NCBI GenBank assembly: GCA_951799445.1
Contig: OX637292.1
Coordinates: 12,961,296-13,025,295 of the forward strand
Direction: 5' to 3'
Length of the DNA stretch: 64,000 nucleotides
Source of the DNA: Pseudisothecium myosuroides
Lineage: Eukaryota > Streptophyta > Bryopsida > Hypnales > Lembophyllaceae
The position numbers were made by a program, and so were the translations under genes. Positions 24,694 to 36,929 of this stretch are shown here, piece by piece (positions within the stretch are counted from its first letter, which is position 1; each line of letters starts with the position of its first letter). The notes beneath the pieces were generated by a model that worked only from the letters and a program-made list of their open reading frames with translations, was not told the origin of the DNA and did not search any database.

Positions 24694-25634
24694 TTAACCC
24701 CTAAAGGACCGTTGTCCCTTCGGGGGACAAATGCGTTTTCGGGCAGGTACCTATGGGTTGAAATTTTCTTATGATTTTTTGAAACTTTTTTTGGAGATAG
24801 AAAAACTGATAAGCTTTGTGGGAATATAATTTTTTTCACAATTGATGCCCAGGAAAAAAAGTTATGACCAAATAAGCTCAAAACAGGGGACGGTGGGCAG
24901 CTCGGGCAGCAAAAAAAAATGGACAAAAATTTGAATTTTTTTTTTAAATATTTTTTTTATCATAGATTATATTTTTGTCTATCTGAAAAGCTTTGATTCA
25001 TTTCATTTGGATATGTTATGAGAAAGTTACGGACATTCTTGTTTTTCGAGCAGTTAGAGCATCTTCTTGAAAAAAATAACTTGTAGGATTCATTTCTGAA
25101 TGCAATCTTTCAAACTTTTCAATTTTTTTTTTTTGCATGGTTTAGTTTAGTTGCTTGAACAATCTCACCATTGGGATTAGTGAATTTTAATTCCATCTAA
25201 GAGATATTAATATTTTAGATTTTCCTTCTATCTCATACTTACTTCTACTTAACAATTTTTTTAAGAATGATAATTAAGTTTTTTTGAATTTCTTTTTTTT
25301 TCCTAGACTCTCAACTCAATTCTCCTCTATAAAGATTTAAAGCTCAAAACTCTGTAGTGCAAAAAATTTTAACTAAAAATGTTTAAAGTCAAAAAATCTA
25401 GTCCTGCAATGTGCTGAAAGACTTATTTTTTTCACTTTAAACGCAGATATCTTGCAATCTATGCGGTCAAAAATTCTGAAATTTTTTCCACACATTCTCA
25501 TACTAGTTAGGTGTAAGATCATACGGTTAGATTTTCAAAAAAAACATTTTTCAATTTTTTTTACTGTTTGCTATAGAAATGGCAGTTTTCACTGTTTTTT
25601 GGCAGAAAAAAGGCCTCGGTCCTTTAGGGGTTAA
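24694..25634. mobile_element. TTAA-flanked TIR element, 941 bp, subtype a
   Basis: It starts TTAACCCCTAAAGGACCG and ends CGGTCCTTTAGGGGTTAA, an 18-bp perfect inverted repeat including TTAA. A strong hairpin lies just inside the left end (TTGTCCC, loop TTCGG, GGGACAA). It is close to 25813, 28206 and 35997, suggesting recent spread. Short open frames are not kept in all copies. It is non-autonomous, probably mobilised by a TTAA-specific transposase. Confidence 0.85.
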
Positions 25635-25812
25635 GATTTGAAATTTGAAATTTTCATATTTGTATGAACTAATTCATAACTTTGCACAAAATCCATGAAG
25701 CACCATGACACTAGTTATACAAGTAATTCAATGTGTGTTCTACAATAGTATTAGTAATTCAATTTGGAATGTTTCTAAGGTGCACTATTATGGAAGTTTA
25801 CAACATATTACA

Positions 25813-26754
25813 TTAACCCCTAAAGGACCATTGTCCCTACGGGGGACAAATGCATTTTCGGGCAGGTACCTACGGGCTGAAATTTTCTCCTGATTTTTTG
25901 AAACTTTTTTTGGAGGTAGAAAAACTGATTAGCTTCAAGGGAATATAATTTTTTTCACAATCGGTGCCCGGGAAAAAAAGTTATGACCATATAAGCTCAA
26001 AACATGCTACGGGGGGCAGCTCGGGCAGCAAAAAAAAAATGGACAAAAATTTGAATTTTTTTTTTTAATATTTTTTTTCTCATAGGCTATATTTTTGGCT
26101 ATTTGGAAAGCTTTGATTCATTCCATTTGACTTTGTTATGAGGAAGTTATAGACATTCTTGTTTTTCGGGCAGTTAGAGCATCTTCTTGAAAAAAATAAC
26201 TTTAGGATTCATTTCTGAATGCAATTTTTCAAATTTTTCAATTTTTTTTTTTTTGCATGGTCTGATTTACTTGTTAGAACAATCCCACCATTGGGATTAG
26301 TGCATTTTAATTCCATCTAAAATATATGAATATTTTAGATTTTCCTTCTATCTTGTACCTACATCTACTTAACAATTTTTTTAAGAATGATAATTAAGTT
26401 TTTTTTGAATTTTTTTTTTTCCCTAGACTCTCAACTCAATTCTCCACTACAAGCATTAAAAGCTCAAAACTCTGTAGTGCAAAAATTTTAAGTTAAAAAT
26501 GTTCAAAGTCAAAAAATCCAGTCCCGCAATGTGCTGAAAAACTGGTTTTTTCCACTTTAAACACAGATATCTTGCAATCTATGCGGTCAAAAATTCTGAA
26601 ATTTTTTCCACACTTTTTAATACTAGTTAGGTGTAAGATCCTACGGTTAGATGTGAAAAAAAAACAATTTAAATTTTTTTTAACTCTTTGCTACAGAAAT
26701 GGCAGTTTTCAGTGTTTTTTGGCAGAAAAAAGGCCTCGGACCTTTAGTGGTTAA
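25813..26754. mobile_element. TTAA-flanked TIR element, 942 bp, subtype a
   Basis: Same family and orientation as 24694-25634, only about 180 bp further on. The left end is TTAACCCCTAAAGGACCA and the right end CGGACCTTTAGTGGTTAA, with one mismatch in the terminal repeat. The subterminal hairpin is retained with loop TACGG. Confidence 0.85.
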
Positions 26755-26851
26755 ACTAGTGTGAAAATTGGGATGTACTTTATACATTTCTAATAGCTCT
26801 TGCAGTGCATACTTGAAAACATTCATCATCCACTTGATGGATGTTGTCTCT

Positions 26852-27976
26852 CTTAGGGCCTAAATTCCATGATTATATTTTGTCAAAAACCACTCGAAAA
26901 TTGTCATTCTAGTGCAAAGAGAAAAATGAAAGAAAAATGTCTTTGGTGCTCATTTAACCATAGTTTCCTTAGACTAGAGAAGCATGTGAATGTGTGAAAC
27001 TTTTTTAGAAACTTTTACTTCTTAACCCCTAAGTGTCATAGCCCCAACAACTCTAAGTGGAGGACATTTCTAGAAAAAGTGGCATAACTTGAATTTAGGT
27101 TAGTTACTGCATTTGTCACCATAGAACTTTGTGGCCAGCAACCTAACAAGTGCAAATTTGCTATTTTTTGGAATATCCACTGTACAAATGCAAACATTAT
27201 AAGGTTTGATGAACCCAGTCTTCCAAAAAATGGCCGTTTGAAAAAAATCCCTTGTGACTTTAGGGGGTAAACTACAAGATATTATATTAGCATTGAAAGA
27301 GAAAATAAACATTATTGTTTTTCCCATTTTTCCATTAGGTTGTAAGATTTTGAATCCTTTTAATTTAAAATTTCTACATTGGAAATTTTGAATTACAGAA
27401 AATAACCTTAGAGAATTAAGTTGAAAGTCTTTGGGAAAAAATCAAAGAAAGGAACTTTAAAATTTTGTTAAGTAGAAGCAAATACAAGATGGAAGGAGAA
27501 ACGAAATTGTAAATACCTCTAAGATGGAATTGACATATAGCAATTCTAATGGGGAAATTGATCTAGCAAGCAACCTAAATTCTATGAACCTTTTTTTTTA
27601 ATTTGTGAAAATTGAGCTAAAAAAAACTGCTATACATTATCTTTCCTCAAGTATGCTTTGCTTGTCTACAAAATAAGACTCTTTATAACTTTCACATTAC
27701 TAATCCAAACAAAATAAATTAAAACTTTCCATGTAGACATAAATATATTCTATGAGAAATACTAAAATATTGAGTCACTGTGTTTTTTAGTTGCCAATGA
27801 CTTAGTCCTTAATTGCTTTGGGTGACATAATTTATGCCCATGGGCACCAATTAAAATAGAAATTATATTCTCTTGGAACTAAAGCATTTTTTAAAAATCA
27901 CTTGAGAAATGTGAACATTGAAAGTTGTCCAACTTTCAATTGTCCCTCAAGGGAATGTTGATCCTTTACACATTAA
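26852..27976. mobile_element. Decayed member of the 940-bp TTAA family, interrupted
   Basis: Diverged but alignable along its length to 22694-23643 and 35997-36929: a TTAGGGCCTAAA start, an ATTGTCATTCTAG block, a GTGTGAAACTTTTTTAGAAA block, and the end near the hairpin TTGTCCCTCAAGGGAA with final TTAA at 27973. It is interrupted at 27022-27270 by a smaller TTAA element. Removing that insert restores the alignment. Confidence 0.6.
27022..27270. mobile_element. Short TTAA element nested in a decayed relative
   Basis: 249 bp with start TTAACCCCTAAGTGTCAT and end GTGACTTTAGGGGGTAA; the right target copy has changed to GTAA. The inverted ends and location within 26852-27976 show a later insertion at a TTAA in the older element. 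Confidence 0.65.
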
Positions 27977-28205
27977 TCAATGTTGTGGCAAAGTAGTAAA
28001 ATTATAACTATAACTAACTGTGACACCTTTCTAAAACTGAAGCTTACAAATTTACAATCTCTATTCATGGGAGCCTAGGGTCACTTTTGAGTACAACTAT
28101 TTTTAGTAGTTTGAAAATTAATAAATTTATTCATATTGTGTCCCAGAATGTTTAAAAAGAAAATCTACAATCCTCTTTTGACTTTCAACAAGATCCAACA
28201 AGAAC

Positions 28206-29148
28206 TTAACCCCTAAAAGCCCGTTGTCCCTTCGGGGGACAAATGCGTTTTCGGGTAGGTACCTACGGGCTGAAATTGTGTTCTGATTTTTTGAATTTTT
28301 TTTTGGAGATAGAAAAACTGATAAGCTTTGTGGGAATATAATTTTTTTCTCAATCGGTGCCCGGGAAAAAAAGTTATGACCAAATAAGCTCAAAACAGGG
28401 GACGGCGGGCAGCTCGGGCAGCAGAAAAAAAATGGACAAAATTTTTAATTTCTTTTTTTAATATTTTTTTTCTGATAGATTATATTTTTGCCTATCTAGA
28501 AAGCTCTGATTCATTTCATTTGGATATGTTATGAGAAAGTTATGGACATTCTTGTTTTTTGGGCAGTTTGAGCATCTTCTTGAAAAAAATAACTTGTAGG
28601 ACTCATTTCTGAATGCAATTTTTCAAATTTTTCAAATTTTTTTTTTTGGCATGGTTTACTTTACTTGCTAGAACAATCTCACCATTGGGATTAGTGCATT
28701 TTAATTCCATCTAAGAGATATTAATATTTTAGATTTTCCTTCTATCTCATACCTACTTCTACTTAACAATTTTTTTAAGGATGAAAATTAAGTTTTTTTG
28801 AGTTTCTTTTTTTTTCCTAGACTCTCAACTCAATTCTCCACTGTAAAGATTTAAAGCTCAAAACGCTGTAGTGCAAAAATTTTAAGTTAAAAATGTTTAA
28901 AGACAAAAAATCTGGTCCCGCAATGTGCTGAAAAACTTGTTTTTTCCACTTTAAACGCAGATATCTTGAAATCTGTGTGGTCAAAAATTCTGAAATTTTT
29001 TCCACACATTCTCATACCAATTAGGTGTAAGATCCTACGGTTAGATGTGGAAAAAAAATAATTTTAATTTTTTTTAAATTTTTGCTATAGAAATGGCAGT
29101 TTTCAGTGTTCTTTGGCAGAAAAAAGACCTTGGGCCTTTAGGGGTTAA
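28206..29148. mobile_element. TTAA-flanked TIR element, 943 bp, subtype a
   Basis: It starts TTAACCCCTAAAAGCCCG and ends GGGCCTTTAGGGGTTAA. It has the subterminal hairpin with the TTCGG loop. High similarity to 24694-25634 over its full length. Non-coding. Confidence 0.85.
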
Positions 29149-29192
29149 GTAATAGAATCACACAAACATTTCTCAATTCTTTATTTGGACAC

Positions 29193-29440
29193 AATTAGGT
29201 GTAGGGTACGGTGCTCTAAAAGTGCCCGTGCTCTGTAAGCAACTACTAACACAAAGGTGAATTATGCTTTCTTCAATGTACCAACAAGAGGTGGTCACTT
29301 TTAGTAACCCACTACGTTTCCACTTCAAAAACTTGTAACTAATTCCATGAAGGTCCAAAAAATATGAAATGACTTAGGTTAGATGCCAATTCCATTTTTC
29401 TTCCTACAAGAATTTATTGAATTTTTTTTGGCTTCCCCCA
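29193..29440. mobile_element. Diverged relative of the TA-flanked MITE family
   Basis: It shares words with 34251-34569 and 50045-50361 in the middle: 'AGAGGTGGTCACTTTTAG', the TGTACC word, and 'AAAAAATATGAAATGACTT'. The ends are worn and cannot be set exactly. Confidence 0.4.
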
Positions 29441-29498
29441 CAATGCAATCAACCTTTAAAAGGCTGGTTTAAAAGCAGAGTCCGTTAGTTTTCACTGA

Positions 29499-29966
29499 AG
29501 GTATGTTTGCACTTGGTGTTAGAAAATGTTGTTATTGAGGGTCTTAGGGCCGCTTTACACCTAGAGGCCGGGCCAATTTGGTGTGTTAGAGGCCAACAAT
29601 CCGAGCTTGTGATTGGTTGAAAGGCTCAAATCAACCCCAACCCCTTTACACCAAGAGGCCGGGCCAATTTGCTATGTCAGAATTTTTTTTCCTCAAATAG
29701 ATTATCTGACATGGCCCGAGCATGGCCTGAGCTTGTTGAATTGGGTGCACCAAAAATGGGAGGCCAATTCGAGGCCTGGAGGCCAATGTCAGATTAGTTA
29801 AGGCTGGCCTCCAGCCCAAGAATGGGCTGAAATTTTGGGCAATTGGCTTGGTGACGAATTGGCCTGGCCTCTAGGTGTAAAGCGGCCCTTAAGAACAAAT
29901 TTAGACCTACTTCTGGACTGAATTAACATTGCAAACATCACCCCCTAACACCAAGTGCGAACATAC
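29499..29966. mobile_element. TIR element interrupted by a Tourist-like MITE
   Basis: The ends are an inverted pair around TATGTTYGCACTTGGTGTTA (left 29501-29521, right about 29945-29965). The interior is almost wholly occupied by the element at 29544-29891, so the original element was only about 120 bp. No clear target duplication. Confidence 0.6.
29544..29891. mobile_element. Tourist-like (PIF/Harbinger) MITE
   Basis: A direct TTA duplication (29544-29546 and 29889-29891) brackets the inverted termini GGGCCGCTTTACACCTAGAG. A 3-bp TTA target and GGG-starting TIRs are the hallmark of PIF/Harbinger MITEs. It is relatively GC-rich, with GGCC-rich repeats inside and no coding sequence. Confidence 0.85.
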
Positions 29967-30711
29967 CTCGCAAAAAGTTAGTCACGAGCTTCTGAATCTT
30001 AATAATGTAAGTTATACTGCATTAATCAAGAGCTTCAGAAGTCTTCGTGACAGTAAGTTCATTATTATGAGGAGAAACAGTTTACAAAAAGCACCAGCCT
30101 TGAATTTTTGTAATAAATGTTTCATCATGATGGACTGAGAGTGTTGCAGGCAGGTTGATTTTTTGGTTTTTGGAGAAGTGCTGAAGTGGCAACATACGAG
30201 AAAATGATGTAGCCAAATATTTTAGTATCCACCTATATTTTTGGCATTATCATCCAATTTTTTTTCAAATTTGTCCTGTAGGTTTGATGCAGCCCATTCT
30301 TTTTTGAGGCATTTGGGCCTTATAAGGCCCCACAAAAACAAAATTGGTTGCAGGTGGTCTTTTCTTTTGTTAAAGGTAACTACACTTAAAATCACACAAA
30401 TAAGCAATTCGACATGATTCCCATTATTATATTGAATTTTTTTTTGTGGGGTCTTATTGGTAGTCGAAACGGGATTCTAGATTCTCTTAGAAAACATGTT
30501 TTGGACACAGTATGAATAAACTAAAAATTTTCAAAGTGCTGAAAATAGGGTTTAGGGTAACCAACAATAGAGACTCATAAATAGTGGAAGTACATTTAGG
30601 CAAGAATCTAGATTGTGTAGTTTTAGAAAAAGTTCAAAAATAAATTAGATGTAGTTATCTTACAACTTACATCTTCAATGCGAAGACTTGAATAGGGACA
30701 TTATCGAGTTT

Positions 30712-31429
30712 TTAACCCTTGAAAATAAAAACTGTGTTTTTCAGCAACATAGCAATTTTGAGTAGCTCATTACAAATGGAATTTCCTTTTTTTATTCTTT
30801 GAAAATTTCACACAACATGTGCCCAAAGAGTAGCTTTAAAGTCCAACAACTTTCATAACTTTTGACTACATGGTTAAGAAGTTATTGCATGATATGTAAT
30901 TTTCATTGCTTGGCGGGCAGCCCAAGCAGCTATAAAAACTTCTTTAAAAATCACTTTTTCAATAAATAAAAAATTGAAATTAGATCTCTAGATTTTTATA
31001 TATAAGAAGCTTTGAGGCATTCCATTTTGATTAGTGAGATGAAAGTTATGAGGAGTTATGTACTTTGAAAACCATACCTACCCGCAAACTAAAACTCCTC
31101 ACAACTTTCATTTCATTGATTAATTCAAAGCTTCAGAGAGAGAAAGAGAGAGAACTAATTTCAAGTTTTTATTTATTGAAAAAGTGATTCTTAAAGAAGT
31201 TTTTTGGGCTGCTCGAGCTGCTCACCGGGCAATAAAAATTACATATCATGCAATAACTTCTTAATTATGCAGTCAAAAGTTATGAAAGTTGTTGGTCCTT
31301 AAAAGTACTCTTTGGGCACACGTTGTGTGAAATTTTCAAAGAAAAAGAAAAAGAACTCCATTTGTAGTGAGCTACTCAAAATCGCTATGTTGCCAAAAAA
31401 AATCCACACTTTTTACCATTAGGGGTTAA
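30712..31429. mobile_element. TTAA-flanked foldback element, 718 bp palindrome
   Basis: The two halves are inverted copies about 340 bp each, meeting near 31080. The outer ends are TTAACCCTTG and TTAGGGGTTAA. The arms contain 'CAACAACTTTCATAACTTTTG' type words in both orientations, shortened here. One-sided relatives occur at 63780-64000. A GA microsatellite lies near 31135-31155. A transcript would form a long hairpin. Confidence 0.75.
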
Positions 31430-31434
31430 AATAG

Positions 31435-32340
31435 AGGGAGGCAGACCTCATTCTATTCTAGCAACTTTTTAAAAAAATTGACCAAATACAAAGCTAGCAA
31501 TTTAAACCTCAAATGAACTTTTTCGGCTTTCTGCATTATAAAATAAAGGAAAAAAAAGGATTCTACATTAACAAAGACCTTTCATGCAAAATAAAAGGAA
31601 GTTCCAGTTTAAGCTTGAAATGGTATGACAAGTATAACTTTTTCTATTGTGAGCCAACTTGCGGGCTCTCAATATTTTGCCAAATTGCCAACCTAGGGAT
31701 AAAAAATGGTATGGCCGGGAATAAAGAAAGAACAATGCCAGTTGCATTAGGATGTTTTTTTTAGTTGCCTTGTCATTATACTATTTGCATGTTGATCTTT
31801 GATTGGATTGGAGTTGCTCTTAGGGCAACCTCAATGCACTTCATAATTTAGAGGGGGAATATACCATCTCTATTGAGCACACCCTTAGAGCAACCCAAGT
31901 GCATGATTGAAAACCGAAAGACAATACCGGAATTTTCAAATGGAGGGTGGTGAACCACATTCCATTCCAGTGATTTTAAAAGAAAATTGACCTAATGCAA
32001 GTTTGGCAATCCAAACTTCAATGGATTTTTCTGCATCACAAAAAAAAAGAAAAGGATTCTACATTAAAAAGAAATTCATGTAGAAAAGGGAAGGTTCAAT
32101 TTATTTACACACATAACAATGTTTGAAAAGGAATGACAATTATAAATCTTCCTATTGTGAGTCAACTTGTGGGCCCTTCATATTTGACCAACTTGCATGG
32201 TTTGGGAAGGAAAATGTGGTGGGGGGGGGTAAAGAAAAACCAATATCCATTCCATTGGGACTGTTTGTTGGAATTGGCCCTTCATTATGCCGATATCATT
32301 TTGGATGTTGGTACCATTGTAGATGCTCTTAGGGTCTCCG
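31435..32340. repeat. Two direct copies of a 370-bp repeat
   Basis: 31435-31800 and 31935-32300 are diverged direct copies. Shared words include 'AAAGGATTCTACATTAA', 'CTATTGTGAG-CAACTTG' and the preceding 'GACCTCATTCTATTCTAG/CACATTCCATTCCAG'. Both are followed by a TTGCTCTTAGGG / GATGCTCTTAGGG word. Open frames in the two copies differ, so no gene is called. Confidence 0.6.
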
Positions 32341-32815
32341 ATCCACCCTGCCAATTGCTCTCTAAATAAACTTCTAACTTTTCATCGGTTTATAATTAGG
32401 ACTTTAAATTTTTATCACTAGAAGCACATCCCAAAATATTTTTATAGATAGAAGAAAACTCAAAGTTAAATTTTAAACAATGAAACTTCAAAAGCTAGCT
32501 AAAAGACAAACATTATAGAGGTGTTGGCAAATCATACTTACCGGCAAAGCAAAATTTGGCCAATCACAAGGCATTTTAAAGTGCAGTTGGCCAAATTTTG
32601 CTTTGGTAAGTATGGTTTGTCAATACTTTTATATTTTTTGCCTTTTATCTAGCTTTTGAAGTTTCATTGTGCAATGTCTAAATTTGAGTTTTCTTCTAAA
32701 TCTATTCAAAGTACTTTAGATTGCGCTTCCAATGATAAAAATTTAAAATCCTAATTAAAAATTAAGAAAAAGTTAGAAGTTTATTTGAAGAGATAGTATA
32801 TTGGTCCCATTGAGG
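32340..32815. repeat. Long inverted repeat (foldback)
   Basis: Arms from 'AAACTTCTAACTTTT' rightward and its inverse near 32770-32790 meet around 32575. The central part is strongest: 'GGCCAAATTTTGCTTTG' against its complement at about 32545-32560. Each side of the foldback carries a GGT-CCATTG-GATGC-CTTAG word. No coding sequence. Confidence 0.6.
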
Positions 32816-32823
32816 ATGCGCTT

Positions 32824-34250
32824 AGAATTCCCAAGAGCCAACAACAATTAATGATATAAAATTATATAAATATTCATACACAAATTAATTTAATTAACCA
32901 CTACAACTCTTTATAAGACAAACAGGCTCTAAGTAATCCGAGCATCTAAAATGAAGTATCTAAAAAATTTCCCTCTATTTCTTGAAATTAGGAAAAAAAA
33001 AACATTTCTAGAGGATCATTTTTTATGAAGATCCAATAATTGGAAGAAAAAAAATTATACACTTTTTTTTATTTGAGCCCCAACTTGGATAAAGGGAATA
33101 CAACATCATTTTCCTTTGTAAATTTGAATATTTGTTCTTCAATAACTTCAGGCTTACTCAAATTTGAAGTTCCTAAATCTTCTTTGCAAAGGAAAATTGA
33201 ATTGTGGGGCTTGAGAGCCCAATAAAGCCACTTTGTCAAGTGCAATGATAATCTAAAAAATAGCATTTTTTCCCATTTTGCAAGCTTTGTTCTAACACAA
33301 ACATTACCCGTGAACCCCAATCAGTTTCTATATGTGGCCCTATTACTAGTCAAGAATAGGTCTTCTAGTTCCAAATTCTAAAAAATAAATAAAATTTGAT
33401 TAATAGTTTTTTTAGAGAGTATTGATATTTGGTAATTTTTGTGAGTAATGCATTAGAGAAAATTTGGATGATCTAGAGGGCCATTTCTCTGCTGGCTAGA
33501 TGTGCAAATACAATAAAAAATCGAAATTAAAAAAAAAATTGTTTATTTTGAAAAAATTAAAATTAAAAATATTAAGAATCATGGATGATGTGATAACCTT
33601 AATTACCACGTCAGTTTGCAATTTTTTCATTTTTCATTTAAAAAAAATATTTGTTAAATTTTTTAAGAAAATCTTGTATTTGTACAATTGAATGGTGCAT
33701 CTCAGCCCTCTAGAAAATCAAGATTTTTTCTAATGTTAATTTTTGATTCACTGATCTTTAGGGATTATTAGTATAAGGCATGCCAATTGTTTTATAATAT
33801 ATCTATTTATTAGAAATACTTTCATTATTTTACTACTAGAAAAAAAGAATACTTCTTATACTATGAAGTCATTAAAATCTTAGAAATAATTTTTTTTCAT
33901 AAAAAATGAATGTTATACTCTGTATAAAACAATCACTAAATCTCACACTAATTGAATCAATAAGAATATTAATAATACTAAAATTCAGGTGGTATTGGAA
34001 TTTAGTACTAAATTTTTTGCTTAATTGGTGATCACAATAAAGAAGTATATAGGAAGTTTTTTTTTGTTCTACTAGCTAATTTCCTCCAATTTCTATATTG
34101 AACCGTTTTTTCAAGTACCAAGTCTAGTTCTTTTTCCTTTTTTTATTCAAAATATACAAAAATTAAGACATTTTCACCAATGTTTTACCAATATTTTCAA
34201 ATTGCAACTGGGTTTTTTTCCAATTCCACCCGGCTAACTTTGAACTATTG
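32824..34250. other. AT-rich intergenic sequence, nothing recognised
   Basis: Only short open frames, none with a recognisable product. Confidence 0.5.
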
Positions 34251-34569
34251 TAAGGTAGGAGGTCCATAAAGCGACCATCTAAGCGCTGAACCTGAATTTT
34301 GGGGAGGTAAAACATCTTGAAATATTTTTCAGTAAATTTTCCTTGAAAGACAAGAAGAAATGGCATCTGGCTCAAGTTGTTTCATATTTTTCAGAGCTTT
34401 GTGGAATTAGTTATGAAATTTTGAAGGTGAAAAGCCAAAGGGCTGTAAAAGCGACCACCTCCTAAAATGTACATCCTTTGTACATTTTGGGAAATTGAAG
34501 AAAGCAAAATGTACCTGTGTGTCCTGATCGGTTCAAAATGCCCGGTCGGAGTTCGAGCCTCCTACCTTA
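34251..34569. mobile_element. TA-flanked TIR MITE (AGGTAGGAGG family), copy 2
   Basis: TA-AGGTAGGAGGTCC at the left and GCCTCCTACCT-TA at the right. Interior closely follows the copies at 10041 and 50045. Confidence 0.75.
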
Positions 34570-35289
34570 GTTGCCGGTTCTTCTCGGACACCGCAACAAA
34601 GTGATCATAAGGTGTCATTCAAGAGCAAATTTTTATCTAATGTAGGCATATCCAATTGTGGTGGTGTTGGGATTTTGTACTAAAATATCCACTTAATTAG
34701 TATACAACAAAATGATTACAAATGTCACTCAAGAGTGAAAAAAATTGTATTTAACATAGGCATGCCCAATTCTATCCAAGTTGCCATTATGTACTCTCGA
34801 AAAGCAATGCTATTTCACTCTTGTTCAACAACTACCAACACAACAAAATTTTGCATATTTTTTACCTCAATGATTATAATGGAATGAATAAAAGCTTCTT
34901 TTGGACATTATAGAAACAAACGGGCCTCTGGAAGGCCGCTCCAGAGTGACATCCTTTTGAATTTCCATGTCATCGTTGACCCTAGAGATTCTCAGTATCA
35001 CAAACTTCACCCGGTTTGACTTTCGCCAAAAATGTCAAGACCTCCGTCAAGACAACCAAGTACAAGGCAACCAAGTACAATTTGTTTAATTGACAAATTA
35101 GTCCAACTAGGTTCAATTCAACCAAATGAAGTTTTTTTTTTTTTTAAACACATAGACAAATTCTAAAATTATGTGGCTTTTGAAGCTAGTTGCCAAAGGC
35201 AACTAGCTTGAGAAGCCACTTAATTCATTTTGTGAGCCTAGAGATGAGAAGAGAAGCTCTTTATAGGATTGGGGTAGTAGTAGGTCAAG
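34570..35289. other. Intergenic sequence with a small hairpin
   Basis: No gene seen. A hairpin CTCTGGA / TCCAGAG lies at about 34924-34946, and a T-run near 35132. Confidence 0.45.
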
Positions 35290-35860
35290 CAATCCATGTG
35301 GGATATGTAAATTAGGATTAATTGGAATTCAACCACTCATAGTTAAGCCAAATGCAGGAATTGTGTTAAAAGTTAAATTTTAGACCTCATTTAGGCATAG
35401 TAGAGTAACTATTTTGAAAAAACTTTGAACTAAATAAAGTTGGGGAATTAAGCTAAATTTTATTTCCAAAAATCCGTTTGAGGTTTTGAGACTCCAACTG
35501 AAAGTTATAGACAAAATTCTGAGAGGGGTTGGATGGGACATTTTTTTGGACATTTTCAAACACCTTCTTTGAATTTTGTTCTTAACTTTTGGTTGGAGGC
35601 TCTAAACCTCAAACTGATTCTTGGAGATAAAATTTAGCTTAATTTCCAACTTTTTTTAGTTCAAAGTTTTTTCAAAATAGTTATTCTACTATACCTAAAA
35701 GAGGTCTAAAATTTAACTTTTAACACAATTCCTGCATTTTGATAATGAGCAGCCAATCTCTCAACTTCAAACTATCCCATATTCTCTAGCAGTTCATGAT
35801 GGACAATTGATTTTGTTATAAAAACAACCTCTTCACCCTTCATTCACACCAAGTGCCAAT
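35290..35860. mobile_element. Foldback element, copy 1
   Basis: Strong inverted arms: 'CAGGAATTGTGTTAAAAGTT' at 35356 and its complement ending at 35741, with matching blocks inward meeting near 35550. Flanking parts also match a second copy at about 48500-49640. No coding region. Confidence 0.65.
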
Positions 35861-35996
35861 GAAGTTAGTCTTCTACATTGCCATAAGAAAAAATTGATGG
35901 CAATGTTAAAAACATATTTCATTGACATTTGCTTTATTTTCCTACTCTTGTTTATAGTTCAATTAGCATCTAATTTTAAGGTGATCATTAATCAGA

Positions 35997-36929
35997 TTAA
36001 CCCCTAAAGGACCGAGGCCTTTTTTTTGCCAAAAAACACTGAAAACTGCCATTTCTGTAGCAAAGAGTTGAAAAAAATTTAAATTGTTTTTTTTTCACAT
36101 CTAACCGTAGGATCTTACACCTAACTAGTATGAGAGTGTGTGGAAAAAAATTCAGAATTTTTGACCGCACTGATTGCAAGATATTTGTGTTTAAAGTGGA
36201 AAAAACAAATTTTTCAGCAGATTGTGGGACTGGAATTTTTGACTTTGAACATTTTTAATTAAAAAATTTTGCACTAAAAATATTGAGCTTTAAATTCTTA
36301 TAGTGGAAAAATGAGTTGAGAGTCTACTAAAAAAAAAGAAATTAAAAAAAACCTCAATTTTCATTCTTAAAAAAATTGTTAAGTAGAAGTACTAGGTACA
36401 AGATAGAAGGAAAATCTAAAATATTCATATATTTTAGATGGAATTAAAATGCACTAATCCCAATGGTGAGATTGTTCTAGCATGTAAACTAAACCATGCA
36501 AAAAAAAAAAATTGAAAAATTTGAAAAATTGCATTCAGAAATGAATCCTACAAGTTATTTTTTTCAAGAAGATGCTCTAACTGCCCGAAAAACAAGAATG
36601 TCCATAACTTCCTCATAAAAAATCCAAATGAAATGAATCAAAGCTTCCCAGATAGACAAAAATATAATCTATCAGAAAAAAAAATTCAAAAAAAAAAAAA
36701 AAAATTTGCAAATTTTTTTCTGCTGCCCCCCGTCCCTTGTTTTGAGCTTATCTGGTCATAACTTTTTTTCCCAGGCACCGATTGTGAAAAAAATTATATT
36801 CCCATAAAGCTAATCAACTTTTCTACCTCCAAAAAAAGTTTCAAAAAATCAAGAGAAAATTTCAGCCCGTAGGTACCTGCCCGAAAACGCATTTGTCCCC
36901 CGTAGGGACAATGGTCCTTTAGGGGTTAA
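35997..36929. mobile_element. TTAA-flanked TIR element, 933 bp, subtype a, inverted
   Basis: Opposite orientation to 24694, 25813 and 28206. It begins TTAACCCCTAAAGGACCGAG and ends ATGGTCCTTTAGGGGTTAA. The subterminal hairpin with TACGG-type loop lies at its right end. It contains an A run near 36676-36700. Confidence 0.85.

Noticed and set aside
25452..26754. Similar 60-codon frames at 25452-25634 (+), 26572-26754 (+) and 35997-36179 (-)
   Set aside because: They lie at the same place in copies of one transposon family and stop in the terminal TTAA. The frame is lost in other copies, so similarity comes from the shared element, not selection on a protein.
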